Virus record (IMG/VR): IMGVR_UViG_3300035162_003548
Coordinates: 1-56,705 of that record
Source: a virus
Direction: 5' to 3' (one strand)
DNA: 56,705 nt
Positions 13,249 through 22,129 of the stretch are shown piece by piece. A program made the translations under genes and the position numbers. Position 1 is the first letter of the stretch. Each line of letters begins with the position of its first letter. The notes under the pieces were generated by a model. It saw only the letters and a list, made by a program, of their open reading frames with translations, had not been told where the DNA came from and did not search any database.

Positions 13249-14904
13249 TTAAATTTCCCCTCCTTTAGGTAATTCTGGTGCTTCTGTTGATTGTGCCTGT
13301 GCCTCTAGATCTGGTTCCATTATTGGTTGCCCTAAATCAGTTGGTTCTCCAGTACTGGGATCAACTTGCATTAATGCAGGATCTGGAATAGTACCATCTT
13401 TAATTTCTTTTTTAATAAGTTTATCTTGTTCAATAATTTCTTGATCTGTTTGACGAAGAATCTTACGTCTCACATAATCTTGAGAAAAATATTTGCCAAT
13501 ATATGGTTCTGCAGTTTGAAGACTACCAAGTCTCTCATTCAATAATTCAGATTCTTTAAGTTCTGAGAAGTGATTATCATAGAGGAAGTCATACTGGATA
13601 TGCTCACTCATTACTTCCCAATCTTCAGGAGTAATCACATTCTTTAGAATCAATTGAGTCTTCAGCATGTCATTAAACATGTTAGAAAATCTCTTTCTTA
13701 AACGACCAACAAACTTGGTAAATTTGAGTTCGTCTCTCAAGATCTCAGAAGATCTCCCCAAGTTAAACCCACCTTCTCCATCCATTCGTGATGGAGGGAC
13801 GTTAAGTGAACTGTAGAGTTTCTTTTTAAAATACTCAATATCAGTGATTTCACCCAAGTTTTGTCCGCCAGGAAGAGTGGTGATTTCGGTTCCTCTTCCA
13901 CCCTCACGCCTGGGAAGCCAGAAGTCTTCGAGCATTGCCATGTGCTTTTTATCATCACGAATTTCTCCAGTTTGTGCATCATAGACGAGTTTGTTGCGAT
14001 AACGCATCATTACGTCTCTTAAATATTGTTCTGCTTTGACTTTTGGAAGATTACCAACGTCAATATAGAAAATTCTACGTTCAGGAGCACGAGATAATCT
14101 ATAGATTACCAATGAGTCCTCAATCATACGAAGTTGATTGATAGATTTGATTGCTTTATGAAGATATGAAAGGACTGTTCCTTTGTTACGATCTACAAGA
14201 CCAGATGTACAATATGTAATTGCGTCTTTAGCAATTTTAATTCCCTGAGTTCCATCAGTGGCATTCATGTTCCCTGTCGGATATGACATTTTGGGATTGT
14301 AAATATAATATTCATCAATCTCTGGGAACTGATATGACATTGGATCTTCATTCAATTTAAAAACTGAAGGTCTTTGTTCATTTGGATCCTTCCTTTTCTG
14401 CATTCTAATGTGACGCATTTTCATTGCATCAATATAACGCAACTCTTGAATTCCCTCCTCAGGTTTTTTAAAGTCAATTACCTTATGATAGTAAATGCGA
14501 CCATCAACATACCAATTTCTGTAGATTTCATATGCCTTTTTATCAAAATCCAATAAATCTAAAATATATTTAAATTCTTTACGAATATTATTTTTAATAC
14601 CATCACTGGCATTTAAATTATCTAAATCAATTTCAATGGGACTATCGTTAGCATCAGATACAATAGCTTCATTGACTATATCTTCAATAGCACTGTCCGT
14701 TTCTGGATGGAGTGCCATCTCTCGATATCTTTTTATTAAATCAAATTCAGTTTTATAAACACCTTCAATATCAACATGAGTACCAAAAAAACCACTACTC
14801 ATGTAGTGAGATACCCCGTCCTCATTGTTAGGAGCAACGGGGGAAACTGCACTTGGAGATAGTGGTTCGGTGTCCTCAATAGAGAACCCAAATAACTTTG
14901 ACAT
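13249..14904 (-). CDS. 20: Portal protein gp20
   Basis: A 551-residue portal vertex protein, through which DNA enters and leaves the head. Diagnostic segments are DSAIEDIVNEAIVSDANDSP, WYVDGRIYYHKVID, 'ELRYIDAMKMRHIR', RAPERRIFYIDVGNLPK, the tunnel and crown region ITTLPGGQNLGEI, then YSSLNVPPSRM and 'FTKFVGRLRKRFSNMF'. These are the stretches used for cyanophage g20 surveys. Length agrees with T4 gp20 (524). The C-terminal 40 residues are Pro/Gln/Glu-rich and probably disordered. A near-consensus late box (AATAAATA) lies 22 bp upstream. Confidence 0.97.
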   Translation of the reverse strand: MSKLFGFSIEDTEPLSPSAVSPVAPNNEDGVSHYMSSGFFGTHVDIEGVYKTEFDLIKRYREMALHPETDSAIEDIVNEAIVSDANDSPIEIDLDNLNASDGIKNNIRKEFKYILDLLDFDKKAYEIYRNWYVDGRIYYHKVIDFKKPEEGIQELRYIDAMKMRHIRMQKRKDPNEQRPSVFKLNEDPMSYQFPEIDEYYIYNPKMSYPTGNMNATDGTQGIKIAKDAITYCTSGLVDRNKGTVLSYLHKAIKSINQLRMIEDSLVIYRLSRAPERRIFYIDVGNLPKVKAEQYLRDVMMRYRNKLVYDAQTGEIRDDKKHMAMLEDFWLPRREGGRGTEITTLPGGQNLGEITDIEYFKKKLYSSLNVPPSRMDGEGGFNLGRSSEILRDELKFTKFVGRLRKRFSNMFNDMLKTQLILKNVITPEDWEVMSEHIQYDFLYDNHFSELKESELLNERLGSLQTAEPYIGKYFSQDYVRRKILRQTDQEIIEQDKLIKKEIKDGTIPDPALMQVDPSTGEPTDLGQPIMEPDLEAQAQSTEAPELPKGGEI

Positions 14905-14925
14905 GATTAATGGCTAACTTTTATC

Positions 14926-14933
14926 TATTTATT
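14926..14933 (-). promoter_or_regulatory. Late-box-like motif upstream of gp20
   Basis: Minus strand AATAAATA (in TTAATAAATAGAT), one base from TATAAATA, 22 bp before the gp20 ATG and overlapping the gp19 stop. Confidence 0.45.
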
Positions 14934-15522
14934 AACCATTAGGACCGCCAGCTTTTGAAAGAGTGAACGATTGAACTTGGAAAGTTACAGTAAACTCTTC
15001 AAGAGTATCAGAACTATCATATGAAAGATCGATTTGAGATACTTCTGTTGGGAAGATATCAATGAATTCATACTCTGCAAGGACTACGTTTGAGTCTCCT
15101 GCATTATTTCTACTAGAAGCAGTAGAACCTCTACCTAATTGGAATACAGACGCATTAGTCATGTATGATTCTGGAAGAGTAGCGCCAAGATTGTTATCCA
15201 ATTTGGCGATCTGATCCATCCAAGCTTCCATTGCTGTTCTGAGTGCGAATGCCTCATCATTAATAATAGTAATGGTCCAGGTATCAATTGTCCTGTCACC
15301 AGCTACTTTAAATATACGTCCTCTGAAAGGAACGTCAATATTAGCAATATTAGATGCAGGTAAAGCAGCTGCCTTACACATAAATCTAAAATTGTCAGCA
15401 TCCCAAGGGATTCCTCCCGGTAATGTTGTAAGTTCTACTTCAAATAGATTGGGGCGGGCACCGCCCCCAATGAGTGCAGATTTGAACTGAGAAATAGTTT
15501 TGTTCTCTCTAGATGTTGCCAT
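14932..15522 (-). CDS. 19: Tail tube protein gp19
   Basis: A 196-residue tail tube subunit. Hexamers stack to form the inner tube through which DNA passes. Family features are RPNLFEVELTTLPG, the FRFMCKAAALPASNI strand-turn, VPFRGRIFKVAGDRTIDTWT, the helix EAFALRTAMEAWMD and the C-terminal EYEFIDIFPTEVSQIDLSY. Length is as usual (T4 gp19 is 163; cyanophage versions about 200). It has the clearest Shine-Dalgarno in the window (AGGAGG, 7 nt before the ATG), which fits the large number of copies needed, and a CTAAATAA box just upstream. Confidence 0.95.
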   Translation of the reverse strand: MATSRENKTISQFKSALIGGGARPNLFEVELTTLPGGIPWDADNFRFMCKAAALPASNIANIDVPFRGRIFKVAGDRTIDTWTITIINDEAFALRTAMEAWMDQIAKLDNNLGATLPESYMTNASVFQLGRGSTASSRNNAGDSNVVLAEYEFIDIFPTEVSQIDLSYDSSDTLEEFTVTFQVQSFTLSKAGGPNG

Positions 15523-15540
15523 TTTTTAAATCCTCCTTTT

Positions 15541-15550
15541 TTATTTAGAT
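15541..15550 (-). promoter_or_regulatory. Variant late box CTAAATAA upstream of gp19
   Basis: Minus strand ATCTAAATAA, followed by a run of A and AGGAGG. The same CTAAATAA variant recurs upstream of the 4336-residue gene and after the gp23 terminator. Confidence 0.35.
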
Positions 15551-15557
15551 AATGTTA

Positions 15558-17810
15558 TCAAACTCTGCCTGCTACTTCTTCAAAACTAACGCCTGTGCGT
15601 GTAGCGACGAAGGTAAGCGTGACATAATTAATAGATTTCGCTGGTTTCAGGAAGATATCTGCCCTGAATTCATTATTATCGATAACATCTGGAGTGTTGT
15701 TTGTAGTATCGCAAATAACAAGGAATCCGTAAATTCCCCTCTTTGCTTCAACATCTCTCAAGAATGGTTCAACAATATTTCTAAAGTTTGCTCTTGTTAA
15801 CTCATCGTTGAGTTCAAAGAGTTGTGATTCAGCAGCACCTTCAAGTGCTTGTTCAATTGTTAGGAACAAACGACGTACATTGATTCGATCAAATGCTGAT
15901 GCAAAACCAAGTGCAGTTTTATCACCAAAGAGAAGTGTTCCTATACCTGGTTTGGTAATGATGGAATTAACTCTTGCAGTGTACAACCTATCTCTTTGAG
16001 CCTTAGTTGGATTGTATGAAAGTTTAACTACATTATTAAGAACACCTCTTTGCTGTCCTGCAGGTGAGAACCAAGGATATGCATTGATTCCTGTCCTAAC
16101 CATCAGACCAGCAACGTCACCATTAGTTGGGACATAGCGGAATTCATTATTGAATCTGTCATACTTGTAAGCATATCCAGAATCAAAAGTTGAATATGAT
16201 GAAGAACTCAATGAAGAGTAATACTGAAGTAGATTATCAGTTTGAGTTTCTGTATTAGTAACACCAATCAGATCAGTTCTGTGAGGTCCAATTGTTGCCA
16301 TACAATCTTTTCTCAGTTCTGCAATAGAAGTGAGATGATTTGCTTTTGCTTGTGAAAGATCTCTAGAACCCAATCCAGGGCCCATGATTAGATAATCAAC
16401 TTCAATCTCATCTTTATTCTTAAAGAGTTCGTATGAAGTTTTAAGATCTCCAAGAGTTGCGGTCATTCCGCCATTTGAACCTCTTGCGGGAACTCCAGCA
16501 CTATAGTCTTCACCACCACCAAGAGAATATGAAACGTTTCCAAGAGCAGAGAACACAGTATTCTGTGCGCTTTGTCCCCAAAGACCCTCACCAGTCGTAT
16601 ATGGTGTGAATGAAGTTGAGAATCCTGTTGCTCTAGGTTGAACAAGTGTCCCATCAATGGTTGTATGATAAGCATCTACAGTTGCAGATGGATTATATCC
16701 CGCATACAGATTTGTTGAGAAATCTGCAATATAATTTTTATAGTAATCTTTCTGTGGAGAATTTACTGAAGAAATAGAATCTTCTGACTTAGAAAGAGAA
16801 AGATGCTTTTCAAGCACATTTCCTTCAATTCCAGAAACAACACCATAGTCATCAATAACTACAACGTGAATCGCATCATTCTCACCTTGTCTATTCAAAG
16901 TGTAACGATTAGTTATTGGTTTTGGTGCAATTGAACTCCAATAAAGCGTAGAATTCTCTAGATTTAAAGTTTGCTCATTATACCAGTCTGTAACACTATC
17001 GGGAGTGTAAGTATCAACTGTTGCAGCTAATCCGGTATTAATGCCAGCATTGTTAACGAACATCAGACCATTTGTGGTGACAAATGATGCCTCAGGTGCT
17101 TTTTCTTTATAATCAATTCTAGTTTCTGTTCCAGTATCTGTTGATGCTCCAGATACTCTGGCAACAATTTTAACATCAATTGTACTGGCAGAATTTACGG
17201 TATCTGTTGAGACGCCAGTAATAATTCCTTTAAGGAAACCTGTGAAAGGAGTCGTTGTTCCAGCACCAGGAAGAACAACCTCTGAAAGTTGTGCAGTAAC
17301 ACCGTACCCAATAAGAGCACCGGCATTTGCTAAGTTGTTTGTATTAATACCAATTCTTTGATCGGCAAGATCATCAATTTGACAAACTTTTAATGAGTTT
17401 GCCCATGATCCTGGATTTTTGGCAGCATAATAGAAATCCGTAGCAGATGTATAATTCTGCTGATAATCATCATAACTTTTAATTTTCAACACTGATGTGC
17501 TAGCAACGCCAACTCCGGCATTTGCATTATTCAAGTTTGTTCCATCAGTTCTAACAACTTTCAGGACTCCACCATATGAAAGAAAGGATGATGCACTCAT
17601 CCAATATTCATATTGCGAATCAGTTGAAAGGGGTTTTCCAAATGTACTAATGAGGTCTGTCTCATTAGTCACTTCAATTGGATCGTCAACAGGTCCGATT
17701 CTAAAAGGACCAGCAATAGCTCCAATGTTATCAATTACATTATCAGCTCTTCCTACTGTTAAGTCAACCTCTCTGATTCTTACTCCAGGAGATAATTGAG
17801 GAGTCGCCAT
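15558..17810 (-). CDS. 18: Tail sheath protein gp18
   Basis: A 750-residue contractile sheath subunit. The N-terminus (LSPGVRIREVDLT) and C-terminal fold are those of the family: 'FGDKTALGFASAFDRINVRR', LFLTIEQALEGAAESQLFEL, NDELTRANFRNIVEPFLRDV and 'GIYGFLVICDTTNNTPDVI' form the conserved domain that joins neighbouring sheath subunits. The middle (residues about 90 to 400) is an outward-facing Ser/Thr/Asn-rich insertion domain. Length is above T4 gp18 (659), all in the insertion. An SD (GGAG) and a TAATAAATA box precede the ATG. Confidence 0.97.
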   Translation of the reverse strand: MATPQLSPGVRIREVDLTVGRADNVIDNIGAIAGPFRIGPVDDPIEVTNETDLISTFGKPLSTDSQYEYWMSASSFLSYGGVLKVVRTDGTNLNNANAGVGVASTSVLKIKSYDDYQQNYTSATDFYYAAKNPGSWANSLKVCQIDDLADQRIGINTNNLANAGALIGYGVTAQLSEVVLPGAGTTTPFTGFLKGIITGVSTDTVNSASTIDVKIVARVSGASTDTGTETRIDYKEKAPEASFVTTNGLMFVNNAGINTGLAATVDTYTPDSVTDWYNEQTLNLENSTLYWSSIAPKPITNRYTLNRQGENDAIHVVVIDDYGVVSGIEGNVLEKHLSLSKSEDSISSVNSPQKDYYKNYIADFSTNLYAGYNPSATVDAYHTTIDGTLVQPRATGFSTSFTPYTTGEGLWGQSAQNTVFSALGNVSYSLGGGEDYSAGVPARGSNGGMTATLGDLKTSYELFKNKDEIEVDYLIMGPGLGSRDLSQAKANHLTSIAELRKDCMATIGPHRTDLIGVTNTETQTDNLLQYYSSLSSSSYSTFDSGYAYKYDRFNNEFRYVPTNGDVAGLMVRTGINAYPWFSPAGQQRGVLNNVVKLSYNPTKAQRDRLYTARVNSIITKPGIGTLLFGDKTALGFASAFDRINVRRLFLTIEQALEGAAESQLFELNDELTRANFRNIVEPFLRDVEAKRGIYGFLVICDTTNNTPDVIDNNEFRADIFLKPAKSINYVTLTFVATRTGVSFEEVAGRV

Positions 17811-17843
17811 GTTTTTCTCCGTGATGCTCAGTTTATCTGAAAA

Positions 17844-17852
17844 TATTTATTA
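17844..17852 (-). promoter_or_regulatory. Late-box-like motif upstream of gp18
   Basis: Minus strand TAATAAATA, 34 bp before the gp18 ATG, an insertion/substitution away from TATAAATA. Confidence 0.42.
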
Positions 17853-17887
17853 AAAAGTTACTTTTCACAGGGGAAACTTGACGTGAA

Positions 17888-18112
17888 CTACCAATCTGGA
17901 TAATTCCATATCGTAGGATTATTTTTTCTACCCTTGATTATACGATTTTTTGTACATTCTTTGCATTCATATGCATAAGAGGAAGAAACTGCGCCCCTAT
18001 CCTTTCTTGTCCTATAGAAATCTTCTACTAAATTTTTAAAATTACCACAAACTCTACATTTTCTTTCTTGAAATAGTAGATGACCTAATTTGATTTGACC
18101 ATCCAAATCCAT
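17888..18112 (-). CDS. Zinc-ribbon protein between gp17 and gp18
   Basis: A 74-residue protein with two CxxC pairs: CRVCG near residue 19 and CKECTKN near 51, separated by 'NLVEDFYRTRKDRGAVSSSY'. The spacing and the sequence around the pairs resemble the N-terminal zinc ribbon of the HNH protein at 2737-3201 (CKSCG...KPLSKYH...CKEC), but the DHCH nuclease core is absent. It may be a DNA-binding remnant of an endonuclease VII-like gene or a stand-alone zinc protein. The ATG at 18112 overlaps the gp17 stop as TAATG, so it is preferred over the longer frame that begins at 18127. Confidence 0.7.
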   Translation of the reverse strand: MDLDGQIKLGHLLFQERKCRVCGNFKNLVEDFYRTRKDRGAVSSSYAYECKECTKNRIIKGRKNNPTIWNYPDW

Positions 18113-19758
18113 TATCTGTATTCCCACATGAAAGATCTATCACCATATTCATCCGCAACAGACCACCTATCTCCATCCGAATCTACAAAAGTCTCCTCAC
18201 CGAGGCCATCATTCATAAAACCAAATGGTGCCATATCTTGCTCAATTTGATTTTTTTGTTCTTCATATAATCTTTTTCTTACATCTTGATCTGTAAGTTC
18301 TTTAAAATAATCCATCTGGACTAACCAGGCATAGATCACCAAACACATTGCAAGGTCATCATTACAACCTTCTTCCGCTTCAAATGAATTGCTCTTTGAA
18401 ATGAAAGTAGTTAATTCTGAGATAATTTCATAATCTTTAAATATAACTTTGTTTTCTTCAATCATTGTCTTAAGATTCAATGATCCAACTTTTTTAACAG
18501 TCTTACTCATCTTGACTCCAAGTTGAGTTTTCTTACCAGAAAATCCTTGGCCAACAACCTGTCCTGCTCTACCTCTCATAGAACACATTAATAAGTTTTG
18601 ATATTCAAGATCATATTGTAGGATGCTTGCTACTTGATCTCCAATATCATTTACCTCGCATAAGATAAATGCACTATTATATTTTTTTGCTACTTCATAT
18701 ATGATGTTTGGAAATAACATCGGTTTAATTTCATTATTTCTATATTTTGATACTACTTTGTGTGGAAATTCGGTTATATCTACAACTACAAATGCTGAGT
18801 AATCTTCGCCAACACCGCGAGCAACGTCCACAGTCATCACATAGTCATGATTCCTAGCAGGGTCCTCATATACATCAAGTCCAGCATTAGATGCGATTGG
18901 GCTATCATATACAAGTGCTCTTAATTTGCTTGGTGCAATCAGTGTGTCAACTGATCCTAGAAACTCACATTCAAACTCAATTTTAAATTGTTGTTCAGAT
19001 GTATTAGCAATCGTTTGTTCTTTCCAAACATCATCCCTACCAGGAACTTCACTCCAATGAACATCTGTGGGAACATAATCGTTTTTACTTTTTTCTGCAT
19101 CGTGCCATAGACGGTAGAAGTGATTCATACCATGTGGAGTTGATACAATGATTACTTTGGTATTTTTACCAGAAGTAATAGTAGGATATACAGAGGCAAA
19201 GAACGAATCAGCAATGTGATTTGGGACGAACGCAAATTCGTCTAGAAATAAGATATTAAACGACATGCCTCGGACAGCACTTGCAGACGTAGATGCTGCC
19301 AAAATTTTACTGCCATTTTCTAATTCAATATTTCCCTTATTCCATACTAAAATACCTTGCTGCATCCACTTGGGCAAATTCTCATATGCAGTCGCTAATC
19401 TTCCCAACAATTCTCTAGCAGTAGATGCTTTGTTGGCAAGAATACCAATATTTACACTATCATTAAAAAGTGCATAGTGTAAAAGATAAGACACACAGGT
19501 AGTAGATTTGCCGGTTTGTCTAGGCATCTTACAGATATTAAATCTGTTTTCATGGAAATTGTTAATTAACTTTTCTTGAAAGTCATATGGTCTGAATGGT
19601 ATAAGACCTTCATCCAAACTCACAATCTTAACGTATCTCCTAGCGAAGTATACCGGATCATCCTTACATTTTAAAAATTCAAGAACTTGTTCTTGAGTAA
19701 ACTCGATGGGGGTATTCGCTTTTTTTAATAAAGGATTACCAAGATATACATCACTCAT
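18112..19758 (-). CDS. 17: Large terminase subunit gp17
   Basis: A 548-residue packaging motor. The ATPase domain carries Walker A MPRQTGKST near residue 80 (classical R/KxxGKS-type loop), Walker B NILFLDEFAF near 170 and the coupling motif IVSTPHGMNHFY. The nuclease domain (RNase H fold) has its acidic residues in MTVDVARGVGEDYSAFVV (from about 307), LCEVNDIGDQV and the late acid cluster EEGCNDDLAMCLVIYAW. Length agrees with T4 (610) and cyanophage homologues. It follows the DUF192 mosaic gene rather than gp16, so the two terminase subunits are split by three inserted genes. SD AAAGGT precedes the start. Confidence 0.97.
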   Translation of the reverse strand: MSDVYLGNPLLKKANTPIEFTQEQVLEFLKCKDDPVYFARRYVKIVSLDEGLIPFRPYDFQEKLINNFHENRFNICKMPRQTGKSTTCVSYLLHYALFNDSVNIGILANKASTARELLGRLATAYENLPKWMQQGILVWNKGNIELENGSKILAASTSASAVRGMSFNILFLDEFAFVPNHIADSFFASVYPTITSGKNTKVIIVSTPHGMNHFYRLWHDAEKSKNDYVPTDVHWSEVPGRDDVWKEQTIANTSEQQFKIEFECEFLGSVDTLIAPSKLRALVYDSPIASNAGLDVYEDPARNHDYVMTVDVARGVGEDYSAFVVVDITEFPHKVVSKYRNNEIKPMLFPNIIYEVAKKYNSAFILCEVNDIGDQVASILQYDLEYQNLLMCSMRGRAGQVVGQGFSGKKTQLGVKMSKTVKKVGSLNLKTMIEENKVIFKDYEIISELTTFISKSNSFEAEEGCNDDLAMCLVIYAWLVQMDYFKELTDQDVRKRLYEEQKNQIEQDMAPFGFMNDGLGEETFVDSDGDRWSVADEYGDRSFMWEYR

Positions 19759-19780
19759 AAAAAATTACCTTTCAATTAAA

Positions 19781-21430
19781 TTAACAATTCCAAGCTCTTA
19801 GTGATTTATTGATTCTGCTATCTGGATCAGATGCAGTCTTCTTTGAAGTTAACTTCTTTTTCATTCCTTTCATTCTAGCGCAGAAGGATGCCCTCCTGGG
19901 ATTTCCAACCTTCTTGCTTGGTGCTTTGAGGTCAGATCCTGGATTTTCCTTTTCATAAGACTTTCGTCCTTTTTCGTTGAGGCCTCCTGATCTGCTTTTT
20001 CCTGATTTTTTAGTCCATGCTGCACCTTCTGCAACTTGGACAAATGCTTGTCCGGGTTCATAATCGGAAACTGTGAAATTTGATAGTTTTGAACCTGGGT
20101 AAACCTTCTCTATTTCTCTTTGAACGTCTGTTCTAGTAGGTCTTTTGGCGAATGGGAAGAACATTTTAATCCCATAATATTTTCCTTTCCAGACAAGTGA
20201 TACTGCAATAATATTACCAGTTTTTGCTGGAATGCGAATAGCCTCTTGGACTTGTTCGGTTCCTTTCCAAACACCTTCATCATTTACTACTGGTTTCATA
20301 TTAACAGGACCAACAATATCAATCACTTCTGCAAAGGCCTTTCCATCAGCGGTTTCGATGGAAGTAGTTTCTTCAGCCTTTACGCAGCGATTATATGTTT
20401 TTCCGAAAAGTTTTTGCGTTCCCTTTTTTTTATATCCCTTCCAACATTTTTTACCTGCTTCATCCAATTCAATTGCGTCAATAGATTCAAGAGCAGCAAC
20501 TTGTGCTGGTGAAAATCCCTCTTTCTTTGAACTATTTCCCCAATTGGCGGCACCCGCCTTACGGCATTTTACTAAGGCACCTGAAGCATATGCTGAAGGC
20601 CATACACTATATCGAGATTTGACTTTATGGTAACAGGCATCTTTAGATCCACTGCCTTTACTTTTTTTGTCTTTTGCTTCTTCAATATTTAACACTTTAT
20701 CACCGACTTTTACGTCATTGGCCTCAAACCACCCGCTATTTACTTCTAAAGCGTAGAGAACTTTTGCGTCAGATGTGATTGAGGATTCGTTTAATGGTTC
20801 TAATTTTTTAATAGTTTCAATTACACCATGTTCGTTGATAAATGCAATATCAAGGGAAATGGTGGTGTTCTTCATGTGGAATGCCTTTTCTCCAGATTCT
20901 TCAAATACGAAAAGCATACCACAGTTTTTGCCTAGACTTTCTCTGAACATCAACCCTGCGTTAAACGCATTTAAAGAAGATGGAACTTCTATACTTAAGG
21001 GTAGATTTACAAATTCTTCCTTTATTTTCTTTTTAGGGTCAGTTGATACGTAGGTTGGTTTTGCTGCACTAGACTTTGATTGTTGTCCGGGGTCTGCTGC
21101 TTTTTTTCTTCTAGCAGAAGATTTTCTTTCTGCTGGAGTCATACTTGCTCTTTTTGCAGATGATACACACTTAGGCGTACCTTCCCCTGGTTTATCGCTT
21201 GCACAGGTTCCACCTGTCACAACATTGACCCAACCACCTTTACCATCTTTTGATTTGGATTTACCAAACCAGTCACGAAGACCTTCCTCACTGATAGAGG
21301 CACCATTTTCCTTACGAAGCATTCCTTTTGGATCTACCATGAAACCCTTAGGAATTGGTTTACAAACTTCATCTGTATAGCAGTAATATGATCCTGCCTT
21401 ACATTTTCCGTTTTGCTTTTCCTCTTTCAT
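19781..21430 (-). CDS. Mosaic Cys-rich protein with DUF192 domain
   Basis: A 549-residue protein built of modules. Residues 1 to 25 hold a small Cys motif (CKAGSYYCYTDEVCKP). Residues about 60 to 120 hold WVNVVTGGTCASDKPGEG and ASMTPAERKSSARRKKAADP. Residues about 140 to 247 form a DUF192 domain: NAGLMFRESLGKNCGMLFVF, then FHMKNTTISLDIAFI and ALEVNSGWFEANDVKVGD. Near 265 to 290 comes CYHKVKSRYSVWPSAYASGA. The end holds FCARMKGMKKKL and DPDSRINKSLRAWNC. I recall several of these pieces as short separate proteins in marine phages. It is very basic apart from DUF192. Position beside gp17 suggests a virion or packaging-associated role; the function of every module is unknown. Confidence 0.8.
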   Translation of the reverse strand: MKEEKQNGKCKAGSYYCYTDEVCKPIPKGFMVDPKGMLRKENGASISEEGLRDWFGKSKSKDGKGGWVNVVTGGTCASDKPGEGTPKCVSSAKRASMTPAERKSSARRKKAADPGQQSKSSAAKPTYVSTDPKKKIKEEFVNLPLSIEVPSSLNAFNAGLMFRESLGKNCGMLFVFEESGEKAFHMKNTTISLDIAFINEHGVIETIKKLEPLNESSITSDAKVLYALEVNSGWFEANDVKVGDKVLNIEEAKDKKSKGSGSKDACYHKVKSRYSVWPSAYASGALVKCRKAGAANWGNSSKKEGFSPAQVAALESIDAIELDEAGKKCWKGYKKKGTQKLFGKTYNRCVKAEETTSIETADGKAFAEVIDIVGPVNMKPVVNDEGVWKGTEQVQEAIRIPAKTGNIIAVSLVWKGKYYGIKMFFPFAKRPTRTDVQREIEKVYPGSKLSNFTVSDYEPGQAFVQVAEGAAWTKKSGKSRSGGLNEKGRKSYEKENPGSDLKAPSKKVGNPRRASFCARMKGMKKKLTSKKTASDPDSRINKSLRAWNC

Positions 21431-21462
21431 AATATTTCTAGAATTTGCTGGTTGACCAGGTT

Positions 21463-21484
21463 AGACTTTATTTAAATAAAGTCT
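21463..21484 (-). repeat. Perfect 22 bp palindrome between two accessory genes
   Basis: AGACTTTATTT and its exact complement meet without a loop. It could be a weak hairpin or a protein-binding site. No T run follows on either strand, so a normal terminator is not supported. A second short inverted repeat (CTGGT/ACCAG) lies 5 to 15 bp further on. Confidence 0.6.
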
Positions 21485-21492
21485 CTTATTAT

Positions 21493-22062
21493 TTAGCAAT
21501 CATTAAACATTGATCCCACAGTAGATCCTGCAGATGACCCTGCTTTTTGACCTAAGAGTAGTGCCCAACCCGATACTAACCACCCAACATAAGGAATACC
21601 AACAACAGCAGGGACAACAAGCCCAGCACTAATTGCTGTCCCTGCCATTGCACCTTGTGACCGTGCTCCAGCGTCCGCCACGATGCATTCTACTTCTTTT
21701 ACAGACTTTCCCTCGCTGTCTAATCCAGCACCTCCTAAGTTGCGAGTGCCATCCATTGTGTATTCATCACGGCGATATTCAGTTCTCCTCTCATTACTAT
21801 TACCACCAAAGAATCCTTTTTTATTTTTATCTAAGTCAAGAGATCTTTCAGAATTAAGAACAGCAGGATCGTTTGCTTTATATTCTATACTATATCCGTC
21901 TTTACCTGCTTCAATTTTGTAAGAAGAATAATCTCCTCTGGGCAAATTAATAATTGGAACTTCTGGTGTTTTTGTTGCTTGGACGATGTGTCCCAGAACA
22001 CCGATGTGTGCTACGGCAATAACACCACCAACTCCTAATGCAGTCCATTTAAAGAAGTTCAT
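21493..22062 (-). CDS. Small membrane-type protein with glycine-rich hydrophobic C-terminus
   Basis: A 189-residue protein. Residues 4 to 28 form a hydrophobic segment (WTALGVGGVIAVAHIGVLG), the centre is charged and hydrophilic (KNKKGFFGGNSNERRTEYRRDEY), and the last 60 residues form a second long hydrophobic part rich in Gly and Ala (AMAGTAISAGLVVPAVVGIP, then GWLVSGWALLLGQKAGSSAG). This glycine-zipper-like character is known from membrane-inserting phage proteins. It could take part in DNA ejection or act as a holin, but neither can be shown. I recall homologues at this place near gp17 in cyanophages. GGTAACCTT precedes the ATG. Confidence 0.72.
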   Translation of the reverse strand: MNFFKWTALGVGGVIAVAHIGVLGHIVQATKTPEVPIINLPRGDYSSYKIEAGKDGYSIEYKANDPAVLNSERSLDLDKNKKGFFGGNSNERRTEYRRDEYTMDGTRNLGGAGLDSEGKSVKEVECIVADAGARSQGAMAGTAISAGLVVPAVVGIPYVGWLVSGWALLLGQKAGSSAGSTVGSMFNDC

Positions 22063-22101
22063 AAGGTTACCAATTTTGTAATATTTTATTAAATTAATAT
22101 A

Positions 22102-22129
22102 ATTATATAGAAAATTAAACTTTTGTTAA
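22102..22129 (-). promoter_or_regulatory. Possible sigma70-type promoter for the membrane protein gene
   Basis: Minus strand TTAACA (22129-22124), 16 bp spacer, TATAAT (22107-22102). The -35 box lies in the end of the upstream gene and the region is very AT-rich, so a chance match is possible. Confidence 0.35.

Noticed and set aside
21463-21484. Palindrome as an intrinsic terminator
   Set aside because: It is AT-rich, has no loop and no U run on either strand.
21493-22062. Calling the membrane-type protein a holin
   Set aside because: Two hydrophobic parts alone do not show it; no lysis gene lies next to it, and the location near packaging genes fits other roles equally well.
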